64,000 nt of DNA from Lumbricus terrestris (taxonomy: Eukaryota; Annelida; Clitellata; Crassiclitellata; Lumbricidae). Positions 31,431 through 40,332 of this stretch are shown in pieces (position 1 is the stretch's first letter; each line of letters begins with the position of its first letter). Where the stretch lies: contig OX457042.1 of assembly GCA_949752735.1 (NCBI GenBank), positions 19,508,083 to 19,572,082 on the forward strand, written 5' to 3'. The notes beneath the pieces are model-generated. The model did not search any database, was not told the origin of the DNA, and saw only the letters and a program-made list of their open reading frames with translations. Position numbers and translations under genes: made by a program.

Positions 31431-33188
31431 GGGTGCTTGCAGGTAAAGCGAACCATCATGTAAAGCGAACCAAATTTCATAACCCGTCAATCTAGCGCAG
31501 TGTAATAGTCGCAATATGTCTATGGCTGTTCTCGCTCATCGGTCATAAAATTATATCTATGCATAAAAGAAACACAACATCGGGTCTTCTTGCAGCGAAA
31601 TATGAAACCGAAAGTAAGCTTACTTTCGTCGTGTCCTATGTTTTGGACGTTTCGTACAAAACTTTACCATTTTCCGACTTTTTTACTTTTGTTTGCGGCA
31701 CGTGCAGGCACATTTATATTCTTAAAACTTGTGTCTACAATGCAAGCGTGGCCGACGTAGTTTCTAAAAACATAAATTCCAATCGAATGCGAGCGATAAT
31801 ATATGTTGTGGCAGTAACAACACAGCGTGGTTCGCTTAACGTTAGCTGTTAGATAAACCGAACCGCCAGCATTGTGATAAAGCGAACCATGGTTCGCTTT
31901 ACCTTATATGGCCGTAGGCATGTTAGTTTATTGCTAAATTGTATTGTGGCAAAGCGAACCATGGTTCGCTTTACCTTATATGGCCGTAGGCATGTTAATT
32001 TATTGCTAAATTGTATTGTGGCAAAGCGAACCATGGTTCGCTTTACCTTAAATGGCCTATATCATTTAGTAAGCATGTTAACTTATTGCTAAATTGTTGG
32101 TGTGTTGTGTTAGTAGGTATTTTGGACCATTGTTGTTGTGTTGTGTAGATACAGATGGCAAGATTAAAATTAAGTCAATATCGAATCATGAATTCTGATG
32201 CCGCAGGGGTCAACTAACTGTCCAGCTCTGTGGATTCTTCATCAACCTTAAACACATTGGCCATTCCTGATACCATGTTGCTGCCATGCATGAAGGTGAC
32301 CATTCACCAATCTCAGCACCAGCATTGTTACAAGTACTGGGACTGAGGACAATCAGCTGTTCAGCTCTGTGGGTTCCTTGTCAACCCTAAACACACCTGC
32401 CATTCCTGATGCCACCCAACTCAGCACCATCCATTGTTACAACACTGCTGCTCCAGCAAATGTCTAACAGGCTTATCCAGTGCTATGAACTCTGCAGCGA
32501 TAGACCATTCCAATTTTGAGCATACTAGTATTTGAACTGAGTTATTACTTGTAAGTCTACTTGCAAGTTTACCAGCAGTTCCAGAATCAGCCAGGCCTAA
32601 GTGAAACTCATGTGATGAAAATTTTCCAAGCATGCATCTTCCTGCACTTAAGTCAAGTCATTATTTTGAAGAAATCCTGGCAAATTAGTCCCTAGTACTT
32701 CTAACAACTGTAGTAAGGCCTATTGGCGTTGCATTCTAGTATGCTATTATTGCTTTTTTTGCTTATATGCTATGTGTTTGAACATGTAACCTGTTGTATG
32801 GTCCTGATTCATGGCATTTTGTATGGTGTGATAGCCTTGGGCTAAAGCATTAAATGTGTGGTTCGGTTTTACACAACAGTGGTTCGCTTTTCCTACAATG
32901 GTGATAGCCTTGGCCTAAGGCATTAAATTTGTGGTTCGGTTTTACACAAAAGTGGTTCGCTTTTCCTACAATGGTAATTCGCTTAACCTGAATCATCACA
33001 ATAACGACAGGTCCTACTACCTGGGACTGGTTCAGTTTACATGACAGCAGTTCGCTTTATCTATTGAGTGCTTAACTTAGTTGAGGAGCCTCTCTTTCAA
33101 GGGGAATAGGTCAATTACCGTAGTTGCACAAAATTGGGGTCTAGACTGCACTCTACACCAAAGTGGTTCGCTTTACCTGCAAGGACCC
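31431..33188. mobile_element. TIR transposon with TA target site, 1.76 kb, non-coding
   Basis: The left end GGGTGCTTGCAGGTAAAGCG and the right end read inward (GGGTCCTTGCAGGTAAAGCG) are identical at 19 of 20 bases, and identity continues into GAACCA. A TA lies on each side (31429-31430, 33189-33190), as for Tc1/mariner-type elements. The motif GGTTCGCTTTACC or its complement recurs at least ten times inside (about 31460, 31830, 31880-32045, 32865-33060). No transposase frame. Confidence 0.8.
31878..32050. repeat. 72-bp tandem repeat built on a perfect palindrome
   Basis: Three copies of a 22-24 bp perfect palindrome (AAAGCGAACC joined to its complement through ATGG) are at 31879, 31951 and 32023, spaced exactly 72 bp. 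The arms are the terminal repeat of the host transposon. Confidence 0.9.
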
Positions 33189-33488
33189 TACTTTTTTCGT
33201 AGCCTACGATTTTTCCCGAAAACCGTTTACCGCGACGTAAACCGATCTAATTTCATTTAGGGTTATTTTTCTTCTAAAATCGCTATCTTCTGAGGTTCTG
33301 GGCGGCCAATAGACCAACATAATGCAACATTGCAACTAGTTCTTACATTAGGCTAGGCCTATGTGCTAGAAAATGCATTAGGCCTATATAATTTTAACAT
33401 TTTTCATTTCGGGGGTGTTCAAACACCCAAATTAGCCTAGGCCTACACTCCGCAGCTCCGCTATACGGCCTTGCTCCTCTAGCTGCAA

Positions 33489-33680
33489 TCTATATAAATA
33501 AAAATGTAAAACGTTACCGTTCGATATGAAGGAGATCTCGGAAAGTTCTTGACCGATTGTTTTGAAAATTTTCGCAAAACGTTCCATTCGAACATGAGCG
33601 GGTTTGTATGATGCCCTTTGGGAAAAAACGCAATCTTTACGACAAAAAACACAAATTTTAATTCCATTCGATATACGTCG
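33489..33680 (+). mobile_element. Helitron 5' end, 3' end not found
   Basis: TCTATATAAATAAAAATG after an A is a typical Helitron 5' terminus. It is followed by the usual inner stretch (GTTCTTGACCGATTGTTTTG, ACGTTCCATTCGAACATG). No CTAG hairpin terminus could be located before the purine tract at 33862, so the element is truncated or its end has decayed. Confidence 0.7.
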
Positions 33681-33861
33681 ATGGAGTCCAGCCATTTCCA
33701 TTTGAACTTTCACGCATCCGTCCGGCGGCGTCCGCCCATTTTTCGGGCGCGTTTTAAAAGGTGTGTCTTTCTATAGCGCAGATTTAAATGTAACTGTCGG
33801 TTTTTACAAAGTCGTCCATTTGCAGCCGTTTTCCGCGCGTCTTTCTATAGCGCATATTTCT

Positions 33862-34076
33862 AGGGATGGAGGAAGGGGAGGGACGGAGGGGAGGGAGGGG
33901 ATGAAACGGGATAGAGGGATGCAGGGAGGGAGAGAGGGAGGGAGAGACGGAGGGAGAGAGGGAGGGACGGAGGAGGGAGGGAAGGGGAGGGGAGGGGAGG
34001 GGAGGAAGAGGAGGGACGGGAGGGGAGGGAAGGCGAGGGGAAGGGGAGGGGGAAGAGGGGACGTAGGAAGGGAGAA
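33862..34076. repeat. GGGA-rich purine tract
   Basis: About 215 bp of GGGA/GGGAGAGG units almost without pyrimidines on the plus strand. It gives Pro/Ser-rich and Gly/Arg-rich open frames that are not genes. Confidence 0.9.
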
Positions 34077-34880
34077 AATTATTGATAAGTAAGATCTTGC
34101 GACTATAGGCTCGCAACGTGCTATCGAAAAGTTGCGAGGCCGAGGATCCATTTTAAAAATTATTGGAATTATTGCCTGTCAGAGAAATTTTTATTATCGC
34201 TAATTAGGTCTAAATAAGACACTAATTCCTATCAGGTAAGCCTATAGACCTAGGCCTACCCTTTATATGATCCTGGGAAAAATTGATCGAAATTGGGCTA
34301 TTTAATTGTAGTCAATTCCTAATCGCATTAAATTTTGGGCAAAGAACAGTAGCACGCTCGAGTCGCAAGCGCAGAACCGCGCGCGCGCGCTGTCACCGTT
34401 TGAGTCGTGATCACTATTCTTAAATAGCCATTCGATGCATGGGAGCCAATCTATATATAGGCTCTAGTGATGTAGACTATTAATGAAAGTGGTCTGTTCA
34501 ACGAAGGAAGCCTGCAGTTTATCTTCGCGGCTCATGCAGCCTATTAGATTTAGACTGAGAATCTTAGCCTACCTACAAATTGTAAACCGTCGCGTAAAGG
34601 AAACAATAGTCTATTGTACGGTATTGTATTTTCGTTTTATTTAACCTAATCGATCTAGGATACAGGAGAAAATAGAACGGTTTCCTTAGACCTAATTGAC
34701 TTGACGTATAAGCCTATAAGCTTAGATTTAATAGGCTTATGAGCCTATTCCTGCGATATAAATTCTGCCAGATATTCGTGGAAGTTTATTAGACCTATAG
34801 GCCTAAATGTAAATAGGCCTGTCGACAGTTTGATCCATTTAACACTGAAATCGTTAGTTACAAATCAGCGTAGGCTATAT

Positions 34881-36122
34881 CAGGGCCTACTATCCCCCCC
34901 TGAGAGGTGGAAGCATTCCCCCCCCTAACAGAAACTTTTTGTCTATATCGCAAGCGTCGAAGGCGCGAAGTTGCGAGTGCCGAAGGCACGAAGCCCATAG
35001 CGACTAGGGGGTCTGGGGGAGCGTCGTGAGCTCCCCAGCGGGGTCTGTGGCGGAGCCCCAGAAACCAACGCATTTTTAGCTGTTGTCATCGACTAGAGCG
35101 CATGTTTTAGGCTCCCTGTTTGCTAGCTGTTTATGAACGATAAAGTCATGAAAATTTCACTTTTTTGGATTTGCACGCTGTAATTGTACCTCTTAAAGCT
35201 ATCATCTTCACAAAGTTGCTCGTGAATTAATGCTCAGACACATGGTTTAGGATATCATAAAATATCGCCTCCCATGCATGATTTAATTTGTTTAAATTTG
35301 CACAATATAATGGTAACATTCGAAAATTTCCCATTATGGGTTAGCAGTGCGTTAAACACTGGAGTAGTCCTGTGAAGTTTGAAAAAGTCCAGCATTCAGT
35401 AAAATATCAACTTCTTTTGGTAGGCTATATCAAATTGAGTAGTCTACTGTCAGTTGCACAATACTCAGCAACATCCATTTTCTGATCCATACAGATCCCA
35501 TGGACATTTCCCAGGACCACTCCCGTAATTTCCTCTCTGGATTCCACCAGAGCGTTTCAATAGGACAATTCCCTCGAACATTTCCCTCAAATGTAGGCTA
35601 CAAAAGTGTAAGCAATTTGCATTTGTACAGACTTCAATAGCGCTTTAATGTTTGAGGAAGGAATTTATAGATCTAAGCCATTTGCTTTATTTGATTTCGA
35701 ACTTAAATTGTTGAGCAACCAAGCTTTTATTGCTTGATTAATGTTTACTTAAACAGACTAAAAACCTTTGCAATAAACAAAAGTAGGCTACTAATTTACT
35801 GTTGCTTCTATGCCTCATATCGCTAAAATTGATTCTTAAAATATCGTTCATTTTATTTGAGACCTATATTATAAAACCAATGCAGTTTCAGTAGATACAA
35901 CAATTTATACTTTAACAAAATGTTAACAATAATATTAATGTAATTAGGCCGAATTATGAGTTGTGAGAGAGAGCATGACAGATGCCATGGGGAATACCGG
36001 GGGAAAATGTTCAGGAGGAAATCTTCTATACTCAACTTTATCATTAGGGGGGGAAACCTTTCCCCCCCTGGCCCAAATTGGAAGCAGTCTGCTTCCATCC
36101 CCCCATGGCGTAGTAGGCCCTG
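34881..36122. mobile_element. hAT-type element, 1.24 kb, non-coding
   Basis: A terminal inverted repeat CAGGGCCTACTA is present at both ends. An exact 8-bp target duplication GGCTATAT is at 34873-34880 and 36123-36130. Both ends continue with C-rich or G-rich tracts (CTATCCCCCCCTGAG on the left). No transposase. The left part holds the CGAAGGCGCGAAG/CGAAGGCACGAAG doublet (34965-35000). Confidence 0.85.
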
Positions 36123-36221
36123 GGCTATATACTATATAGCCTACATTAAATTCAGTGTTTAATCTAGTCCTCTGCTTTGGAGGTGGGGGGAATTCGTGTT
36201 TCGTTCTATTCATTTTCGCCC

Positions 36222-36350
36222 CTTTGATTGCGCCCTTTTGATTTCTCTTGTGCTATTTGTCTTTTCGCCCTTTTGACTATGCGCTCTAATGACCATGCGC
36301 TCTATTGATTTTTGCCCTGTTGATTGCGCCCTGTTGATAGGATACGGTAC
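36222..36350. repeat. Short degenerate tandem repeat around GCGCCCTTTTGATT
   Basis: About seven units of TTGATTGCGCCC / TTGACTATGCGCTC, 16-20 bp each. Non-coding. Confidence 0.75.
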
Positions 36351-36621
36351 CATTATCCCCCCTCAAAAATTAAACGAGTAACAATCCCCCCTCCAGAAAA
36401 TTCGACAGGTCTTAGTTTAAAAGGGTCTCGGTTTTAAAGTAGCGAAAATTGCATAATTTTTCGAATATTTGTGACTGGAAGACTAAAAAAGGTTTTTAAC
36501 ATAAAAAATTATACATTTAGGCCTACTTCGGGGATTTTGACCGAAATACCAAAAACAGGTCGTCAGAAAAATGACCGTAGGCCTATTTGTAGGCTGACTG
36601 TTGTAAGCCTAATTGCAAAAT

Positions 36622-36712
36622 TCCGATCATTATCGTAATCTCCAAATTTCTAAAAGCGCCACTCGAAAGTCAAGCGCAGGGCACCAGCTTATTCACGAGC
36701 GCAACATTGCAT
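36622..36712 (-). repeat. SINE-like repeat with GATTAC tail, inverted copy next to the globin start
   Basis: The reverse complement of the family at 28447 and 39765: GCTCGTGAATAAGCTGGTGC, GCGCTTGACTTTCGAGTGGC, then TTTGGAGATTACGAT. It ends about 12 bp before the globin ATG, so it probably supplies part of the 5' UTR or promoter. Confidence 0.6.
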
Positions 36713-36723
36713 TGTAGGTTGCG

Positions 36724-37055
36724 ATGGGATGTCTGATGTCGGCCGATGTGTACCCGATGGCCCCTCGAGGAGACGGGGCCCCGACGGCGCTGTCGTCGGG
36801 GGCGGCGGTTTGTGGGTTCAAAGGGAGGGCCCCGTCGTCGCTGGGGACGGTTTGTGGGTTCAAAGGGAAGGCCCCGTCGTCGTCAGCGTCTGCGGTGGAG
36901 CTGGAGAAGCCGTCGCCTAGCAACCGTCTGACCGTCGATCAGCTGAAGAGGTCGATCAGGATTCCTCTGACGGAGAGAGAGGTCTTCAGCGTCTGCAAGT
37001 CCTGGAAGTCAATCAGCCGCAACATGACCAGCACCGGAATCGCCATGTTCCTTAG
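36724..37055 (+). CDS. Globin first exon (globin X / neuroglobin-like, N-terminal Met-Gly-Cys)
   Basis: The frame runs 110 codons plus two bases from ATG (GCGATGG context) to the donor AG|GTGAGT. The end, LTEREVFSVCKSWKSISRNM then TSTGIAMFL, matches globin helices A and B, with the conserved Trp in KSWKSI. The split after MFL at phase 2 is the ancient B12.2 globin intron. The start Met-Gly-Cys fits N-myristoylation plus palmitoylation, as proposed for globin X, a membrane-bound globin. Between lies an 80-residue Ser/Ala/Pro-rich extension holding a duplicated CGFKG(R/K)APSS segment (about residues 30-37 and 46-53). Exon 2 (helices B-G with the haem-binding histidines) was not found before 64 kb; the minus-strand gene and gap that follow complicate this. 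Confidence 0.75.
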
Positions 37056-37339
37056 GTGAGTAAGATCTAGTGAGCTTTTCAAGTCCTTTAATTGTCAGTA
37101 ATTCCCAAGTTCTCCCCAGAAATGTCGCAATCTATAGTAACCATTTTTTAGCCATCCGCTTGAAATTAATTTTGTAGATTTGACCTTCCTGCATATTATT
37201 TCACTATATAATAATAATATTCCTTTTAATGATTCAATCTGACACACCGCAGAATGATTACAGGTAGGCCTACAGGTTATACGAAATAGGGCCCACTGTA
37301 GCTCGACACGCAGGTCGGCTTTACAGCAGTGGGTTCGGT

Positions 37340-37572
37340 AACTTAACTAATGGCCTAAGTACTGGATCACTTCTGGTCGGCCAAGCCAGAAGTTGGAGGG
37401 GCTATCTTTATTTTTAGCAGATCCCGAGTCAAACAACACAACAGCAAAGCGCCAATGGCAGCTAACATAAATTTTAATAAATTAATGCCCTGAGCGAGGC
37501 TTGAACCCGGGTCGCGCGGATGACTCTCAGTTTAACGGCCAGCGCTCTCTGCACTGAGCTACGGGACCCCCC
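37340..37572 (-). mobile_element. tRNA-derived SINE, copy 1
   Basis: Read on the minus strand it starts with a tRNA-like head (GGGTCCCGTAGCTCAGTGC). It has an A box at about 37551-37561 and a perfect B box GGTTCAAGCC at 37498-37507, then a tRNA-unrelated body that includes GCTGCCATTGGCGCTTTGC. About 80% of it recurs at 63160-63388. The inner part contains the pair ACTTCTGG / CCAGAAGT. Confidence 0.85.
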
Positions 37573-37738
37573 TAATATACACGTCCTTCGTTCCATTTCG
37601 TTCTTCCGTGGTAAACCGGCTTGCAGTTACCCTTTTCTGATGATTATCGCTGCACAAGATTGCTTTTACAACTGCAAAAATTCATTTACAACTGCACATT
37701 TTGTGTAGAACTGCACGTTAAAAAAGCCCTGATATAGG

Positions 37739-37862
37739 CTATGTATATATATATTATATATTATATATTTTATATATATTATATATATTATATATATATA
37801 ATATATATAATATATATATTATATATATTATATATATTATATATATTATATATTATTTTATA
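37739..37862. repeat. TA-rich microsatellite
   Basis: About 120 bp of ATATATTATATAT, directly before the CAGGGTGCGCC end of the mariner-like element. Confidence 0.95.
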
Positions 37863-38800
37863 CAGGGTGCGCCAAAAAAGTAATCCCCTACGGTTTTCAG
37901 CCCATATCTTGGCCAAACATACGAATTTTTAAATTAAACTTTACAGTCTTAAAGGCAATTCATATTTACGTACAATGGTCAAATTAAAAAAAAATATTCC
38001 AAACAGAACAAAAGTTATATCACTTTTAGTGAGGCCACCCACCGTTTTTTGACGATTCAAAAACGCGACGCAACAAAAAGTAACAAAAAACCAATCTAAT
38101 TATTCTGGCCAATATCTTGGCCGGAAGTACGAATTTCAAAATAAAATTTTACGGTCTTAGAGACAATTCATGTCTACACATGATGGCCAGATTTCAGTAA
38201 AATATTTCAAACAGAATAAAAGTTATGGTACTTTTAAGGAGGCCACCCACCGTTTTTTGACGATTCAAAGACGTAACGCAGCAAAAAGTAGCAAAGACAA
38301 TTTTATTAAATCTCATCTCAGATAATTGTTATCAAATAGGCTTTGATAATGCCAGATGATCATTATTATCACTATTTAAAAAAGGAACAGGGTACCAGCG
38401 TAGCTGCACGTCACTGAGAAGTCACTTAGCAAGATGACAATAAATTGGTAAATAAGAAATCTGTCAGATTAATCAACAGGTCCATCAAGAACTTTGCAAA
38501 GAGACTCAAAAGAAGTTTTGACACTGGTGGTGGGCACATTGAACACAAGTTGTGAATCACTATCAAGTTTAGTTCCAAACAGTTATTTGAGATATGACTT
38601 GATAAAATCACGTTTTTGTTACTTTTTGTTGCGTTACGTTTTTTGATCGTCAAAAACGGTGGGTGGCCTCACTAAAAGTGATATAACTTTTGTTGTGTTT
38701 GCAATATTTTGATGAAATCTGGCTATCATTGTGTAAATATGAATTGTCGTTAAAACTGTAAAATTTCATTTCGAAATTCTTACTTCTGGCCATGATATTA
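37863..38800. mobile_element. Mariner-like fold-back element, right part lost in the gap
   Basis: Starts CAGGGTGCGCCAAAAAAGTA after TA, a typical mariner-type terminus. The left arm holds two direct copies of a ~200-bp unit (about 37885-38095 and 38100-38300), each with GGCCACCCACCGTTTTTTGA. An inverted copy occupies 38590-38800 and runs into the N gap. No transposase frame is visible. The right terminus presumably lies in the gap. Confidence 0.7.
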
Positions 38801-39000
38801 NNNNNNNNNNNNNNNNNNNNNNNNNNNNNNNNNNNNNNNNNNNNNNNNNNNNNNNNNNNNNNNNNNNNNNNNNNNNNNNNNNNNNNNNNNNNNNNNNNNN
38901 NNNNNNNNNNNNNNNNNNNNNNNNNNNNNNNNNNNNNNNNNNNNNNNNNNNNNNNNNNNNNNNNNNNNNNNNNNNNNNNNNNNNNNNNNNNNNNNNNNNN
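38801..39000. other. Assembly gap, 200 N
   Basis: Exactly 200 N, probably a fixed-size placeholder of unknown real length. It falls inside the inverted arm of the fold-back element. Confidence 0.99.
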
Positions 39001-39246
39001 GCTTAACATGAAGTGCTGCTTGGCATTGTGCTGCTCCACACTCCAAGCCTTTCTCATCTGCGTCCAGACTTCGTTTCCTATTACATCTTTGCCTCTTACA
39101 CAGACTCTAAATAATGTATTGGAGCGTCATCGACCGCTGCCTTGTATATAATTTTAATTCTCACTTACTTACCCACATGACCCAATCTTACTTCAACTTA
39201 TTGTACCGTATTATACTTGCATTTTACCACTTAATATTGTCCTTAT

Positions 39247-39548
39247 CATGGGCGGAGACCTAGGGGAGAACAGGGGGGACGGTCCCCCTAATGGAGGTGT
39301 TGGGGGACGGCCCATGCATTTGTCCCACCCCCAATAGTTGAGCGTCACGACAAAAAAGTCATCAACTTTTTTGGCGGCGAAAATAGAAAATTTCGTCGAG
39401 ATTTCGCCGGATGACTAAAAAAAGGTCGTTAGAAATTTTGGCCGGTAAAAGATGGACATTTTTCGGCGACACTCAGAGCCGTTCTTCCGCCCAAAAATCT
39501 CGCGTCTTTCCGTCACCCCCCAAGTCTCCGCCCAGGTCTCCGCCCATG
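39247..39548. mobile_element. hAT-type MITE, 302 bp
   Basis: Terminal inverted repeats CATGGGCGGAGACCTAGG and, inward from the right, CATGGGCGGAGACCTGGG. An exact 8-bp target duplication GTCCTTAT is at 39239-39246 and 39549-39556. Non-coding; shares the GGATGACTAAAAAAAGGTCG block with related elements. Confidence 0.85.
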
Positions 39549-39764
39549 GTCCTTATCTCACTTCAACGTGCATCACCATAGCACCCAACATTTTACTATG
39601 CATTACCATCCTTTACATTCACTCCTCTTCAAGAATTCACTCCTTATCCAGAACTCTTACCCTGTCTCATCTGAATCTGATCTTCCGCCTTCCAATTCCT
39701 GACCCAGACGACATTCGCCTGAGTAGCTGTTCTGCCCATGCACTCTGATCTTATGGCAACCGAC

Positions 39765-39905
39765 CCGGAGCTCCTTTGGACTACTCTTATACGGACGACC
39801 CTTTCGACTCAACGCAGCGCTCGTGAATAAGCTCGTATACCCCGCGCTTGGCTTTCGAGTGGCGCTCGAGAAGTTTGGAGATTACGATTACTGTTACTAT
39901 GACGA
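39765..39905 (+). repeat. SINE-like repeat with GATTAC tail, copy 2
   Basis: Same family as 28447-28575, including TGGACTACTCTTATACGGAC, GCTCGTGAATAAGCTCG, CCCCGCGCTTGGCTTTCG and the GGAGATTACGATTACTG tail. Confidence 0.65.
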
Positions 39906-40332
39906 TTACCTTAAGTGCTTCACCTACGTGTGCGTAACGCGCATGCGCAGAGGCAGATATTTGTGCAGAACGGGTAAAACACAATGGTGACGATTAAACT
40001 TTTTAGCTAGAACTTGAAAAATGAAATGTATAAAATTAAATTAAGAACATGGGTATTCTAAAATAAATTTGTGAATGTATTATATATTTCTCAGTTTCAG
40101 TTTGTGTGATTTGTGTATCATCAGCAACATTAACTTTCAGACAAAGAAATTTGTTTCAAACCATAAAGAGGTAGGCATATTAAAAAGGTGTCAATTATCC
40201 AAGGAAACGTGTGTGCCCCTCTTGACCCCATAATTATGCCGGTGCCCATGCATATGCATTATGCACCCTATAATAAACCGATGACATCATGACAGGTATA
40301 AACCTCGCTTTACATTACTTCAATGACGTCAC

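Larger units (their letters stand above)
31315..33473. mobile_element. hAT-type element split by a nested TIR transposon
   Basis: An exact 8-bp target duplication CTCCTCTA is at 31307-31314 and 33474-33481. The left end is CAAGCGGTAGCCAG; the right end read inward is CAAGGCCGTATAGCGG, a weak inverted repeat. Without the nested insert (31431-33188) the element is about 400 bp. It contains the GACGATCTT and TTTTTTTAGTCAT blocks shared with the elements at 12248 and 39247. Non-coding. Confidence 0.65.

Noticed and set aside
33763..34151. Gly/Arg-rich and Pro/Ser-rich frames
   Set aside because: They are translations of the GGGA purine tract.
37498..37561. tRNA gene call
   Set aside because: A and B boxes are present, but cloverleaf pairing is poor and the same sequence with the same non-tRNA body recurs at 63160-63388, so it is a SINE.
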